Positions 24,175-35,643 of a DNA stretch of 64,000 nt are shown here, in pieces. Within the stretch, counting starts at the first letter, position 1; each line of letters starts with the position of its first letter. Made by a program: the position numbers and the translations under genes. The stretch spans positions 558,001 through 622,000 of the forward strand of contig BCKT01000009.1 in assembly GCA_003116875.1 (NCBI GenBank), in the 5' to 3' direction. The DNA comes from Takashimella koratensis (lineage: Eukaryota > Basidiomycota > Tremellomycetes > Trichosporonales > Tetragoniomycetaceae). A model generated the notes under the pieces. That model did no database searches. It saw only the letters and a list, made by a program, of their open reading frames with translations, and was not told the DNA's origin.

Positions 24175-25280
24175 AGGTTCGATGGATCGAAGTTGGGAAT
24201 AGCTCAGCCCGGCTGGGCTGTAGGAGTTGTGGGAGGGCCGGGTATGAAGCAAGTGGCGTTGCACAGGCGCTAGGAGATAATGAGGGAGTACAGAGAGGGA
24301 AAAGAAGTGAAAAGTACAGACAGAGAAAAAAGGGTAGAGCAGTTCTTAAAACACCACAATCGACCATGGGACGCTGGATCCCATCATTTAGACTGGACAA
24401 AGTTCTAAATCCTACTTCAGTAACGACCCTAGCAAAGTCACTATCACCACTCGATGCCATATCATCTGGATACGTTGCATTCTTCCCCTGTCCTCATTCT
24501 CTTCCCTTGTTCTTGAGAAAGTAAAGACATGTAACTCCATTTCAAGTTTCAAATTGGTTCTAAATCACAGTAGGAAGAAAATAAGCGATCGGGCACAGAG
24601 ACGGGAGGACGGCGAGAACGTATGAGTCTGAGCGAGGCGCGAGAGAGAAATGTAAGAGTAGGGTGGTGGCGGCGGCGGTGGTGTTGGTGGTGGTGGTGGT
24701 TCGGACGATAAATCAGACCCAGTGGGGTTTCCCGTGTGTAGGGAATATGGAAGAAAAATGGGATAAAGATATGTGCAAGGAACGAAAGAGGAGAGTAGCG
24801 AAATGAAGCGACACGAATAGACACAAACGGGACCACCGAGAAAGTGACCTGAAGTGAAATGTAAATCTTTGGAGCAAAAATACGGACTTGAGAGTGAAGA
24901 ACAGAGACGAGAGTGGATGAGAAGCAAGCTACGAGCGAGGCTAGGTGAGAGGGCGGAGGTTGAGAAGAGTATCGAAGGTTGGCGAGGAAAAAGGAATAAG
25001 GCCAATGGGACAAGGGCAAATAGGACGTGTATGATCGGCTCTCGGTGATAGCGACGAAGAGAATATGTAAAGAGTTGAACGGTTCGTTGAGGGCCAAGTG
25101 ACGACGTCGGGAAAAACAAAAAACAGGAGAACAGGGGAATAGGAAACAAGTAGGCGATTTGAGGACGACTTCTTTCTTTATCTTGATTTCTCTCTTTCTT
25201 CTCTTCTCTCTCGCTTCATCGGTCGCTCTCGCTCTTCACACGATCCGCATTCTCATGACGCCAAGACACGATGGAGACGA
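24175..25280. other. Convergent region between MSF1 and HOG1
   Basis: 1.1 kb with the two 3' UTRs. It contains a G-rich triplet repeat (see separate entry). Overlapping long open frames on the minus strand at about 24549-25149 are Pro/Ser/Leu-rich translations of purine/pyrimidine-skewed sequence and show no domain. I see no supported gene. Confidence 0.5.
24662..24704. repeat. GGT/GGC triplet microsatellite
   Basis: Tract of GGT and GGC triplets in the space between MSF1 and HOG1. It gives a His/Pro-rich chance translation on the minus strand. Confidence 0.75.
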
Positions 25281-27097
25281 TTACGAAGCAGGTGCGGCTT
25301 CCGCTGGGACTTCGCCGGAGACGGGGCCCTCGGCGTCGTTTTGCGTCGCCTCACCAAGGTTGTGGAAGTCTGGGATTTAACGTCAGTTTGAGCGCAAGTT
25401 TGGAGGGTATTTGACGGAATCTATTGAGATTCGCATGGACCTGCTGACTCACCGAGAATCTCGCTGTACATCATGACACGCCAAGTGTCGACAGGCAAGT
25501 CGGCGTCGTTGAACGACCAGTCAAAGACCTCAGCAGCGACGGGCTCGTCAGACGGGTCGTGGTAAGGAGCGAGGTACTCGTGTGCGAGACCCTCCGTGGC
25601 CGAGATACGGGTGCGAGGGTCGAAGACGAGCATCTTCTCGAGCAAGTCGAGCGCTGTGAAGGCTGTTAGCATACCGTGAAAGAGAGATCGGGGGTGATGC
25701 GGGTAGCGATGAGGCAAGAGAGGGTGAAGGAGGGTAGGAGATATGTTCAATGAGGAAGGAGAATAGGTGTGAAATGAACTCACAGAGCGGGTCGGCACTG
25801 GGGAATTTGGTGGCGAATGGCACCTTCTCGCGCTTTGGCAAGCTCTGAACGAAACGAAGGGTCTGGGAGTGACGGGTCAGCGCAGAGCTTTTAACGATGA
25901 CGGAAGGAAGCGTTCACTCACGTTCTCGCTAGCAATGGTCTGGATAACGTCGTCGGGAGGGGTACCGAGCAGCTCGGTGATGATTGAGAACTGGTTGACG
26001 TCTGGAATGATGTCAGAAATATCGCTCGTTACTGGTAGCCGCGGGGAGGCGGAACTCACGATCCTTTCCTGGGAAGAGAGGTTTGCCCTCGAGCATTTCG
26101 GCAAAGATACAACCAGTGCTCCAGATGTCAACTGCATCAACGGGTCAGCTTTCCGTATTCATCAATCCCCATCCGCAGCCAAGCTCACCTGCAACGTCGT
26201 ACTTTTGCCAGGTCAACATAATTTCTGGGGCACGGTAGTATCGGGTCGAGACGTAACCAGTCATCTGAGGGTCTTGGATACGAGCGAGACCAAAGTCGCA
26301 AATCTGGCGGGGTAATTAGTGCTGTTCTAGGCCGGCTTTCTTGCCTTCGAGAGGGCAGAGAAATCACAGGGATGGGTAAAAAGCGAGATGGATTGAACCC
26401 GGACTCACCTTCAAGTCGCAGTTCTCGTTGACGAGAATGTTGGACGGCTTGAGATCACGGTGAACGACACCGGCCGAGTGAACGTATTTCAACCCACGAA
26501 GGATCTGGTACAAGAAGTATTGGATAAACTGCTTCTCAAGCGGGCGAGAGGTGAGCAATCGGTGAAGGTCGGTACCGAGGAGCTCGGTGACAAAGTAGAT
26601 GTCCTCGAGAGGGGAGATGAAGATGTCGCTAAGGGAGATGATCTGTTATAGGTTAGCAGGAAGTACAAGTGGGAGAGATTGGGCGGGAGGAAAGGTATTT
26701 AGGCTGTGATCATATCGTGCGGACTGACGTTCTCGTGACGGAGGTGTTTGAGGAGCTTGAGTTCTCGGTATGTCCGCTTGCTGAGGACAGGGGTGGAGAA
26801 CGGCTTCATGATCTTCTTGATCGCGACAGAGGTACCGGAGAGGTGGTCCTTGGCCGAGCTGCAAGAGTGACGTGGGAGAGTGAGGATGAGGGAGGTCAGA
26901 GACGGTAGATGTCAGATCGTGAAACAGATAATTATCGTGAGACGAGAGGGGGGTTTGGACTGTGAAATGGAGGCAGTGGAAAGCAGTACGTACCAGACGA
27001 GACCGAAGGCACCCATGCCGACTGGCTGGAGGTCGACATAGCGCGTCGTGACCTCGAAGACGGTACCGAAGATGGAGAGCTTGACAAAGTCTGCCAT
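25281..27097 (-). CDS. HOG1: Stress-activated MAP kinase Hog1
   Basis: p38-class MAPK of the high-osmolarity glycerol pathway, shuttling between cytoplasm and nucleus. About nine minus-strand exons give roughly 366 aa. Visible features are the glycine-rich loop (GMGAFGLV), ATP-binding Lys in VAIKK, catalytic loop [19 protein letters not shown], and the activation lip [14 protein letters not shown]. Thr and Tyr of the TGY fall at residues 171 and 173 by my count. The common-docking-type acidic patch DPSDEP and the FDWSFND segment lie near the C-terminus. The last exon, entered through the intron after EIL, adds a short acidic Ala/Pro-rich tail and stops at 25281-25283. TGY rather than TEY or TPY is diagnostic of Hog1/p38. 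Confidence 0.96.
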
Positions 27098-27124
27098 GTT
27101 GGGTTGTTGGGCAGGGTTGAGAGG

Positions 27125-27261
27125 CTGGAGAATGGAGTTAGCAAAAGGCGACGACGACAGTGAACGGTAATCGCGAGTGAACGAGGGATTGATGTGTGTA
27201 GCGAGTTGGTTTTGATGAGAGCTTAAATGAGATGGCAAGGTAGAAGAAAGCAGAGACTTAC
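27125..27261 (-). other. Probable 5' UTR intron of HOG1
   Basis: On the minus strand, a GTAAGT donor at 27261 and a GCTAAC branch with CCATTCTCCAG acceptor ending at 27125 frame a 137-nt intron just 28 bases before the HOG1 ATG. No upstream in-frame ATG would be joined to the coding region, so it would be non-coding. Based on consensus only. Confidence 0.6.
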
Positions 27262-29138
27262 CTGAGGAAGATAGGTGGATACCAACGATACCGAGGAGCA
27301 GGTTGATACACGCGCAAGAGGCGAGTGTGATCGGTAACGAAGAGAAAGAAGTCGCGTTTATGGAGTGTAGACTAGACGGTTGTTCCGATAGCCCCGGGTG
27401 GAAAGAGGAATGCGATAGCCTTGAGCGTCGAGTCTAGGCTATGTAGGTAAGAAGTATGGAGAAGTGAAAGACGTAGTGTAGCGGTGAGAAGGCGATGGAG
27501 AGGTGTTGGAGTGAGTTTCGTTCCGTTTCGATCCTAGGCGATCAGGATGGTATCGTCACTGAAATCGAGGGAAGGGAAGAAAAGTAAGTGTACGGAGGAT
27601 GTGATTGGATGAAGGCAGCGGGACGGGGGAGTTGGGGGTGGGTAAGGGGGCAGGTGTAAGTGTGCGAGGAGGGGTGGGGGTTATGTGGGATGGATGAGAG
27701 GTCGATGATGGTGGTGGTGAAGAGTGGATGGGAGCAAGTGAGGTGATTGGGAGGTGGTGGGATGGTGGTGGGCGATGGGAAGAGTCGAGAGTGGACGGGA
27801 CGATTCTGGAAACGGACGGGTACAAGCTTGAGCGGGGTTTACCTCGTCGTGGCTGGATCGTGTCAACCACGAGACAAGACCGGATTACAACTTTCTCTAC
27901 TGAATACAAATCAGGATTACAAATGGATTCAAGGGGGTATTACAAAAATCGGTGCCAAAGTGGCACTCCCCGGCGTCTGATGAATTTTTCACCCAGGGTG
28001 CAAGTGAGCGTGGACGTGTGTGTATATGTGTACGGTGATGATTTGTTGCTGGGTTCCCTGATCCCTGGTTGTACGCCTCTGACGTCGTCACCCTCTTCCA
28101 CCCTGGCTCCCTTGAACCAACCATCGAGCAAAAAACCCTTCTACAAGTGCCTAATTTCTATTTCTTCTTCCTAGCCTACCGGCCATGCTCCCACCTTACT
28201 CCGTCCCTACCCTTGCCCATGCAAACCCTCCTTTGCTCCCCTCCCTCTGTCCCCGCATCGTAGACCGGTTCCAGACCAACGTCCCCGTCCCTCTCTTTCC
28301 CTCCTATCCACTCCATCCCTCCGATTACGGCCGCCTACGTAGGTGGGTCCGTACACCCTTAAGGATAAACCAGTACGACCACGTTCATGGTCTGCTGTAC
28401 TGTACCTTGCTTATCAGTATCCTATTCCATCAGATCGCTGCACTTCCGTGCGGCCCAGTCTAACACTAAAAAGAGGATCGTGATCTACGCTCACCCACAA
28501 CGCGTGAGGCTTGAGGGCAGAGCGGTTCACAAGTTGGTGTTTACAAGGAACACGTAAGATGACCGCAGCATGGGATAGCCAGAGCCAGTGGAGCAGCACG
28601 TTGACTGAATGCTCATGCATGATGATGTGATGGGATATATGATTCTCCAAACTGTTCCTGGACTGATTCCAGCAAATCGTCTTCGTCCTAGCTCACTAGT
28701 CCCATTACTCGGACGGACGGTACGTGCGGCAACGATTCTGATTGTGCCCAGTCTCTCATTAGAGTCGTCAACGACGACCCAACCATCAACCTATCTACAA
28801 TCTAATCCGTGTCATTGGCGTCCACCATCTCCACCCTCTACACCGCCTGTCTCACCCGCGCTCGCACTCCCTGCCATCGCCAATGAAGCGGTTGTACTCC
28901 GGTTCGCTTCTAGTATCCGCAACACCTCGCTCCCGTCTGCTTCGCCATGTCCCAACGTCATCCATCCTGACTTCAGCCCGTTATTCACAACAGTGTGCAG
29001 GACCTTTTCCAGGTTCTCGTTCCTGCGTCGACACACGATCAAAAGTCAGTTCAAGCCTTACGGAAAAACAGCAATGGAAAGATTAGTCACAGACTAGTCA
29101 CAGACTAGTCACTGCTTTGCGGCTGTGACACGTTGGAC
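27262..29138. other. Long gene-poor region upstream of HOG1
   Basis: About 1.9 kb between the HOG1 leader and the 3' end of the OPA3-like gene. The first 600 bases are G-rich on the plus strand (C-rich HOG1 leader). A 67-codon frame at 28883-29086 (+) begins with a basic, Ser-rich, acid-poor sequence resembling a mitochondrial leader, but no extension or homologue is recognised. The remaining open frames look like chance. No tRNA-like fold or box pair was found. Confidence 0.5.
29083..29113. repeat. Short tandem repeat of ACTAGTCACAG
   Basis: Three near-perfect copies of an 11-bp unit (first copy begins ATTAGTCACAG, last is cut to ACTAGTCAC), 26 bases from the end of the OPA3-like coding region. 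It may mark the transcript end; no function is known. Confidence 0.7.
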
Positions 29139-30012
29139 TCACCGTTCTCTCAACTCCCCTATACCCTCTTTCCAACCTCCTCCACTCTCCAAGACCGTCC
29201 GTAGACTCTTCACCTCACTCTCCAGCCCCTCCAATCGATCTTGGACCTCGTCTCTACGTTTCCCTTCTTTTCGGGACGATCGGTACGATTCGCCTAGAAC
29301 AAGACCGGCGCCTACGAGGAAGAGGAATGTTTCGGCTAATGTGGTAGCGCCGTTCGTCACGGCTCTGTAAAGTGTCATTGGAAGATTCACCACCGCACGC
29401 CGAGACCGGGAGAGACAGAGTGAGGCACCGGGGGGTCATTGTGAAGGCTCAAAGCCCCGACTCACCTTGTATCGTTCAAAGGCTTGATATTCTTGGCTTC
29501 CTCATTCAATAGACCCATCCGCATCCTCGCCTCGGTCCGGTGCATGCGCTAAGAAAGCGGGATCAGCCTGCATCTCAAAGTTGTCGCCCCCAAGTCCACG
29601 AGAGCACGAGAGATCAGAGGGTCAGAGCACTAGAGTAATCAAAGAGATACAAAGTGTCTCTCTGTTCTCAAATAGAGACGAGTGAAGGAATGGTAGCACT
29701 TACTTGAGCCAGAGCTATACAAAAGTTTCGAAACGACTCATGTCTACCCGTGAGCGTGGTTAGCTTACACCTCAGGCGACCTTGACTCCTGGCCCCTTCT
29801 TCGCTGCTCTCGTCGTTGCTACAGTCTCAGGACAGACTCACTGAGTTGCTTGAGCCTTGATCGTGTTGGCTATTGGCTTGGCCAGCGTCTGTTACACATG
29901 GTCAGCTCCAGCTCTGGCTGCTTGGTAGGATGGGAAACCCAATGTACGGATCAAAGGCTAGAGAAACCGAGCTTACCTTGACGGCGAGACTGAAGATCTT
30001 GACCGAGGCCAT
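29139..30012 (-). CDS. OPA3: OPA3-like protein
   Basis: Member of the OPA3 family of small mitochondrial-associated proteins; in animals the protein affects mitochondrial morphology and lipid metabolism, and its biochemical role is unsettled. Five exons (29977-30012, 29842-29888, 29704-29743, 29466-29548, 29139-29364) give 143 aa. The first exon codes only 12 residues (MASVKIFSLAVK). The conserved family blocks are KTLAKPIANTIKAQA, ESFRNFCIALAQ, the basic RMHRTEARMRMGL helix, and the hydrophobic GATTLAETFLFLVGAGLVL segment. A charged C-terminal coiled coil follows (KRRDEVQDRLEGLESEVKSL). Length and order match fungal OPA3. The gene is divergent from ERG25. Confidence 0.92.
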
Positions 30013-30759
30013 GGTGTTTGCGTGCTGGAGTGGTCGGTCGCTGTGAACGCTAGGTGATGGAAGAGAAGGATTAGAGAAGAGGGGTAAGATGATGTTGTCT
30101 CGGGCGAGGGGATAATGTGGACCCGACCAAAGACGGCGTCGCTGTGCATCCACCGACACGGCAGACACGCAACTGTCCCGGCGGTCACCATCACCGGTCC
30201 CGAGAGGCACGGAGTGATACCCTTCCTTAGGATGTATCGTCCCTTTTTGCCACGTCATTCGTCCCGGGTCACTCGGCCGCACGGCTGTGACTCTACATGG
30301 AGGGAGCAGACAAATACCACCACTAAGCGATCCCACCCTACGCACGTGGCGATCGAACGATTCTTTTCCCCCCAAAGATTGCCTGTTGTGTTTTTTTTTC
30401 TACAGGGCGGCAGGCAAGAGTGGACCGTGCTGCCGTGCTGGGCAGGGCCGCGATTCCAGGACGAACCCCGACCCGGACCAGTCGCAGCTCGCGTCGACGC
30501 AGACTAGACAACAACAATTTCACCGTCGCATCTCTCCCTTCCTCCATTCCATCACTACATCGGACGACCGTCGAACCAACCCCTCGCCGCCACCCTCTCA
30601 TCTCTCTCCGACCTCACCCGTCGTCCGGTGCCCTTTCCTTTTCGTACATAGACAGACACCTCTGGTGTTGGTATAGACCGTTCTCCCCTCTCCCCCATCC
30701 CTTCTTCATCTCACTCCTTCCCTTCCCTTCCCTCTTCCTCACCCCTCCCATCGCCCAGC
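30013..30759. promoter_or_regulatory. Divergent OPA3 / ERG25 promoter region
   Basis: 750 bases between start codons. The 250 bases before ERG25 are a C/T-rich leader. I looked for a clear sterol-regulatory element of the ATCACCCCAC kind and found only a weak partial match (ATCACCGG near 30188), which I do not count as a site. Confidence 0.5.
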
Positions 30760-32180
30760 ATGGACTACTACCCCGTCGCCATGGACTACCTGTACAAGTA
30801 TGCGCCGGGCATCGCCGAGTCCCTCGTGATCAACAACGCGACCGTCACGCAGAACCAGCTGTACGGGGATATCGACCTCAGCGGGTTGAACTGGCTCGAA
30901 CGGACTTGGGCGGCGTACTATATCTGGATGGGGAACCCGATCATCGCTACGGGCCTCATGAGCTTCCTCCTCCACGAGGTGAGTCGAGTTTGCAAGGCAA
31001 GCAGATGGACGATGTGTTAGGGCTCGTAGATATGGAGGAACTGTGGCGATCGCGCCAACCTGTTTCCATACCTCGATCGAGCGGCAACATGGAACTGACC
31101 CTATCCCAGATTGTCTACTTTGGCCGCGCTATCCCGTGGCTCGCTATCGACGCCATGCCATTCTTCCACAAGTGGAAGCTCCAGCCCGTGAGTCAAGCGA
31201 CCCCTCGTCCCGGATTTCCCCTATCAACCTTTCGATCTCTCTTCGTTTCATCACCTAGCTGACTCCCGCCCAGAACAAAAAAGTCAACACCGAGCAAATT
31301 TGGAAATGCACCAAAGTCGTCCTCCTCACTCACTTTACTTGCGAGGCTCCTCTTATCTGGCTCTTCCACCCGATTTGCTGCTATTTCGGCATGGGCACTT
31401 ACGAGGTCCCGTTCTCCCCTCTGTGGCTCATGGCTGCGCAAATCGCGGCGTTCTTCGTCTTTGAGGACATGTTCCACTACTGGGCTCACCGAGGGCTTCA
31501 CTACGGGCCGTTCTACAAGCACATCCACAAGCTTCACCACGAGTTCTCCGCCCCGATCGGTCTTGTAAGTTGATCGTTGCCACCCATCCCCCTTCCGTAC
31601 GTCTTAACCCCTGCTGACTCCCCTAGGCTGCTGAGTACGCCCACCCGCTTGAGGTCATGATCCTTGCTCAGGGAACGATCACCGGCCCCTTCCTCTACTG
31701 CTTGTTCCGCAACGACCTGCACATCATCACCGTCTACCTCTGGGTCACGCTCCGTCTCTTCCAGGCCGTCGACGCACACTCGGGCTACGACTTCCCCTGG
31801 TCGCTTCGCCACTGGTTCCCTCTCTGGGCCGGTGCAGACCACCACGACTACCACCACATGGCCAACGTCAACTGCTTCTCAACCAGCTTCCGCTGGTGGG
31901 ACTACATGTGCGGCACCGATCACAAGGTGAGTCTTGCTTTGGGTTGAGCTTTGAACTTCCGTGTTCATCGTATCGACCTCGCTCATCAATTCGTGACCTC
32001 GTATCCTATATGACTTTCGCTGACTTTTCACAGTATCACGCGTACAAGGCCCGTGTCGCTGCGGCCAAGTCGGCCGAGGTTGAAAAGGTCATCCAGGCTG
32101 AGAACGACGAGCTCGAGCGCGAGGCCCTCAAGGCCGAGCGGGCGGTGCTTGCCGGCAAGAAGGGTGTTCTCCAGGAGTAG
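30760..32180 (+). CDS. ERG25: C-4 methylsterol monooxygenase
   Basis: ER membrane non-haem di-iron oxygenase that oxidises the C-4 methyl groups of sterol intermediates in ergosterol synthesis, working with Erg26 and Erg27. Five exons (30760-30978, 31110-31187, 31274-31564, 31627-31926, 32034-32180) give 344 aa. All three histidine boxes of the fatty acid hydroxylase superfamily are present: H167-x3-H171 (HYWAH), H184-x2-HH (HKLHH) and H269-x2-HH (HDYHH). Hydrophobic helices flank them. The C-terminus is a charged helical tail of about 45 residues ending LQE, with no KKXX signal. A second Met at codon 8 is an alternative start. HSP70 follows in the same direction. Confidence 0.95.
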
Positions 32181-32471
32181 ATGGTCACCCTTAGAATATA
32201 CTGGCATGGAGCGCGTAGACCTTACCTCGGGGACGATAGGAGCGTTGCGCGGGCGGTCTGCTGCTGCTATTGGTGTGAACAGGTCATGCTGGCCTAGTTT
32301 TCGGCCACTTCCACTTATTCCTCCCCCACCACCCCCATCCCGCTTTCGTGCACAAGCACACTCTCATTATTATACACTTTCGTAAATCACTCCACGTCTG
32401 GAGACCTCCATACCTCTGCCATACGACTGAACAGTGTCTATGTTTTCTTCTTTCTGTACATGGTCGAGGAA

Positions 32472-32516
32472 AGCGAGACGACCCGAGACGACCCGAGACG
32501 AGACGACCCGAGACCA
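32472..32516. repeat. Imperfect tandem repeat of GAGACGACCC
   Basis: Four copies of a 10-15 bp unit built on GAGACGACCC (copies separated by nothing or by an extra GAGAC) in the ERG25-HSP70 spacer. Confidence 0.65.
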
Positions 32517-32646
32517 GAGGCCATGGATTATTGACGGGGAGGAAACGTGCGTGCACGTGGCTACCACGTGGGTGCCACAAGCCATTTCCTACCTCCCCTT
32601 ATTCTACCATGTGCTAGGGTGAGGAAGCAAGTGCCACATTGGTGTG

Positions 32647-32664
32647 GAAGGTGGTTGAATCTTC
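32647..32664 (+). promoter_or_regulatory. Gap-type heat-shock element
   Basis: GAA at 32647-32649, GAA at 32657-32659 and TTC at 32662-32664. The two GAA units are exactly 10 bp apart and the last pair is GAAnnTTC, the spacing accepted by Hsf1 in gap-type elements. It sits 110 bases upstream of a TATA box and 280 bases before the HSP70 start, which supports heat control of that gene. Confidence 0.6.
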
Positions 32665-32770
32665 GATGGATTTCTTTCTGGCAGATTCCATGGTCCACTA
32701 CGCAACCCTAGTAACCACCGTAGCCACTCGTCATCCCCCGCCCTCCTTTCCCCCCCTTCCCCCCACTTCC

Positions 32771-32776
32771 TATAAG
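32771..32776 (+). promoter_or_regulatory. TATA box of HSP70
   Basis: TATAAG about 165 bases upstream of the HSP70 ATG, downstream of the heat-shock element and upstream of the C/T-rich leader. Confidence 0.55.
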
Positions 32777-32939
32777 TACAGACACCACCCACCGCTCCCG
32801 AAACTTTCCCTCTTCTCTCTCAACCATCCCCCACTCCCACCACACCACCACTGCTTTGTTCAAGGTCGCACACCGCCGCCTCCTTACTGTATACCACTGT
32901 CCACTTTCACTTCCCTTTACCTAGACTACATTTTCCAAA

Positions 32940-35213
32940 ATGACCAAGGCCGTCGGTATTGACTTGGTAAGTCTCTAGCCCATCAGTCCTTTCCCACCCC
33001 CACCTCATCCCTCGCCGCCGCCCTTACTCAATCAACCAACGCAGAGCAACTACTGACTTGATCCCAGGGTACCACCTACTCGTGTGTCGCCGTGTGGATG
33101 AACGAGCGTGTCGAGATCATCGGTAAGTTGTAGCCCATCCTCTCCTCCCCTCATCACTACCGTTCTCCGCACCTCCGCTAACTTCCTCCTCCAGCCAACG
33201 ACCAGGGTAACCGAACCACCCCTTCCTATGTCGCCTTCAACGACTCTGAGCGACTCATCGGTGACGCCGCCAAGAACCAGGTCGCCATGAACCCTTACAA
33301 CACCGTCTTCGACGCCAAGCGATTGATTGGTCGCAAGTTTGCCGATGACGAGGTTCAAGCCGACATGAAGCACTGGCCCTTCAAGGTCATCGACAAAGGT
33401 GGCAAGCCCTACATCCAGGTCGAGTACCGCGGTGAGGACAAGGTCTTCTCGCCCGAGGAGATCTCTTCTATGGTTCTCATCAAGATGAAGGAGACCGCCG
33501 AGGCCTACCTCGGTGGTACCGTCTCCAAGGCCGTCGTCACCGTCCCGGCTTACTTCAACGACTCGCAGCGTCAGGCTACCAAGGACGCTGGTGTCATCGC
33601 TGGTCTCGACGTCCTCCGTATCATCAACGAGCCTACCGCCGCCGCCATCGCTTACGGTCTCGACAAGAAGACTCAGGGCGAGAAGAACGTTCTCATCTTC
33701 GACCTCGGTGGTGGTACCTTTGATGTCTCGCTCCTTACCATTGAGGAGGGTATCTTCGAGGTCAAGGCCACTGCCGGTGACACCCACTTGGGTGGTGAGG
33801 ACTTTGACAACCGTCTCGTCAACCACTTTGTTCAGGAGTTCAAGCGTAAGAACAAGAAGGACCTTTCGTCGAACGCTCGTGCCCTCCGTCGTCTCCGTAC
33901 CGCCTGCGAGCGTGCCAAGCGCACCCTCTCGTCCGCTGCCCAGACCTCGATCGAGATTGACTCGCTCTTTGACGGTATCGACTTCTACACCTCGATCACC
34001 CGTGCCCGATTCGAGGAGCTCTGCCAGGACCTCTTCCGCTCGACCATGGAGCCTGTTGAGAAGGTCCTCCGTGACTCCAAGATCGACAAGGCCTCGGTCA
34101 ACGAGATTGTCCTCGTCGGTGGTTCCACTCGTATCCCCAAGATCCAGAAGCTCGTCTCGGACATGTTCTCGGGCCGTGAGCCGAACCGTTCGATCAACCC
34201 CGACGAGGCCGTCGCCTACGGTGCCGCTGTCCAGGCCGCCATTCTTACCGGCGACACCTCGGAGGCTACCCAGGACCTCCTCCTTCTCGACGTTGCTCCG
34301 CTTTCCATGGGTATCGAGACCGCTGGCGGTATCATGACCCCGCTCATCAAGCGTAACACCACCGTCCCGACCAAGAAGTCTGAAATCTTCTCCACCTACT
34401 CGGACAACCAGCCCGGTGTCCTCATCCAGGTTTTCGAGGGCGAGCGTGCCAAGACCAAGGACTGCAACCTCCTCGGCAAGTTCGAGCTCACCGGTATCCC
34501 CCCGGCTCCTCGTGGTGTCCCCCAGATCGAAGTCTCGTTCGACGTCGACGCCAACGGTATCCTCAACGTCAACGCCTCGGACAAGACCACCGGCAAGTCC
34601 AACCGAATCACCATCACCAACGACAAGGGCCGTCTCTCCAAGGAGGAGATTGAGCGCATGGTCTCGGACGCCGAGAAGTACGCTGCCGAGGACGCTGCCG
34701 TTCAGGAGCGTGTTACCGCCAAGAACGCTTGCGAGTCCTACGCCTACTCCCTCAAGTCGACTCTCAGCGAGAACGGCGACAAGTTCCCGGCCGAGGACAA
34801 GGAGACTCTCGAGAAGAAGGTCGACGAGGTCATCAAGTCGCTCGACACCATGGAGTCCGCCTCCAAGGAGGAGTTTGAGGCTCTCCAGAAGGAGCTCGAG
34901 GGCGTTGCCAACCCTATGTGAGTAATTTGTTTCCTCTTTGTGGCACTTTTGAGTCACGTGGTGTTTTTCGGGCGTTTTTTGTGGCACTTGCAAAACAACC
35001 ACTCCCACACCCATTTCACTTCCTCAAACTCGTTTCACCTCGCACAACATCATCACAACATCACAAAAGAACATCAAGCTGATATCCAATTGTAGTATGA
35101 CGAAGTTCTATTCGCAAGGTGGACAGCCCCAAGCATCTGCTAATGCTGGCGGCCCCGGAGCCTTCCCGTCCGCTGGCGGTGATGAGGGACCGTCCGTTGA
35201 GGAGGTCGACTAA
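32940..35213 (+). CDS. SSA1: Cytosolic HSP70 chaperone (Ssa type)
   Basis: ATP-driven chaperone for folding, translocation and clearance of proteins in the cytosol and nucleus. Four exons (32940-32966, 33068-33122, 33195-34917, 35096-35213) give 640 aa. Exon 1 codes only nine residues (MTKAVGIDL); exon 2 holds the GTTYSCVAV phosphate loop. Further hallmarks are [63 protein letters not shown] and the C-terminal EEVD that binds TPR cochaperones, which marks the cytosolic Ssa class. Codon use is strongly biased, as expected for a highly expressed gene, and this produces a long antisense open frame. The upstream heat-shock element and TATA box fit stress induction. Confidence 0.97.
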
Positions 35214-35643
35214 ACGATGGCGCCGTAGATAGAGCGAGTTGAACAGGGAGGGGGTCGCTGAGTCCGACCGAGATTTCACAGTAAAGGCAGAGAAGTAGTC
35301 GTTTTTTTTTCATGATTTGTTCAATTCTCGTACCATCTGTAACATGCATAGTCTGAGCCACGAGTATGGTGTTGTTGCGATGAGTTTGGGCATAGTCTGT
35401 GGTGTTGTAAGACTTTGGGAGGAGCGGAGGTCGCAATGGTGACGGTGGAAATGACCGGTTCATTGTCGTGGCATACAGTACAGATGGTTTACGTCCCTTT
35501 GCCACAAATTCTATCTGTGCCACTGATTGCATATGATATATCTATCCAGCCGTGCACGTAAAGATTGATATCACGAGTAAAGAGAGCAACTAACCAAATA
35601 GTAAGGCGATAGACGACCATGCTAGTAATTGATTTACTGCTAG
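35214..35643. other. Convergent 3' region between HSP70 and VPS39
   Basis: 430 bases with both 3' UTRs, AT-richer than its flanks and containing a run of ten T (about 35302-35310). No gene is seen. Confidence 0.5.

Larger units (their letters stand above)
32181..32939. other. ERG25 3' region and HSP70 promoter
   Basis: About 760 bases. It contains a small tandem repeat, a heat-shock element and a TATA box (separate entries), then a pyrimidine-rich leader running to the HSP70 ATG. Confidence 0.6.

Noticed and set aside
24549..25149. Two overlapping minus-strand frames of about 190 codons between MSF1 and HOG1
   Set aside because: Both read through the same pyrimidine-rich strand in different frames, giving Ser/Leu/Phe/Pro-rich sequence without domains; more likely 3' UTR and spacer.
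26380..26415. tRNA B-box-like GGGTTCAATCC on the minus strand
   Set aside because: It lies in a HOG1 intron right after the donor; no A box or acceptor-stem pairing is found at the right distance.
30180..30200. Possible sterol-regulatory element near ERG25
   Set aside because: Only a partial match to ATCACCCCAC (ATCACCGG); too weak to call.
33050..35014. 654-codon open frame on the minus strand opposite HSP70
   Set aside because: It mirrors the strongly biased codons of HSP70 exon 3 and is rich in Leu, Val, Gly and Asp with no domain. Long antisense frames are a known artefact of biased hsp70 genes, and this one ignores the real exon structure.
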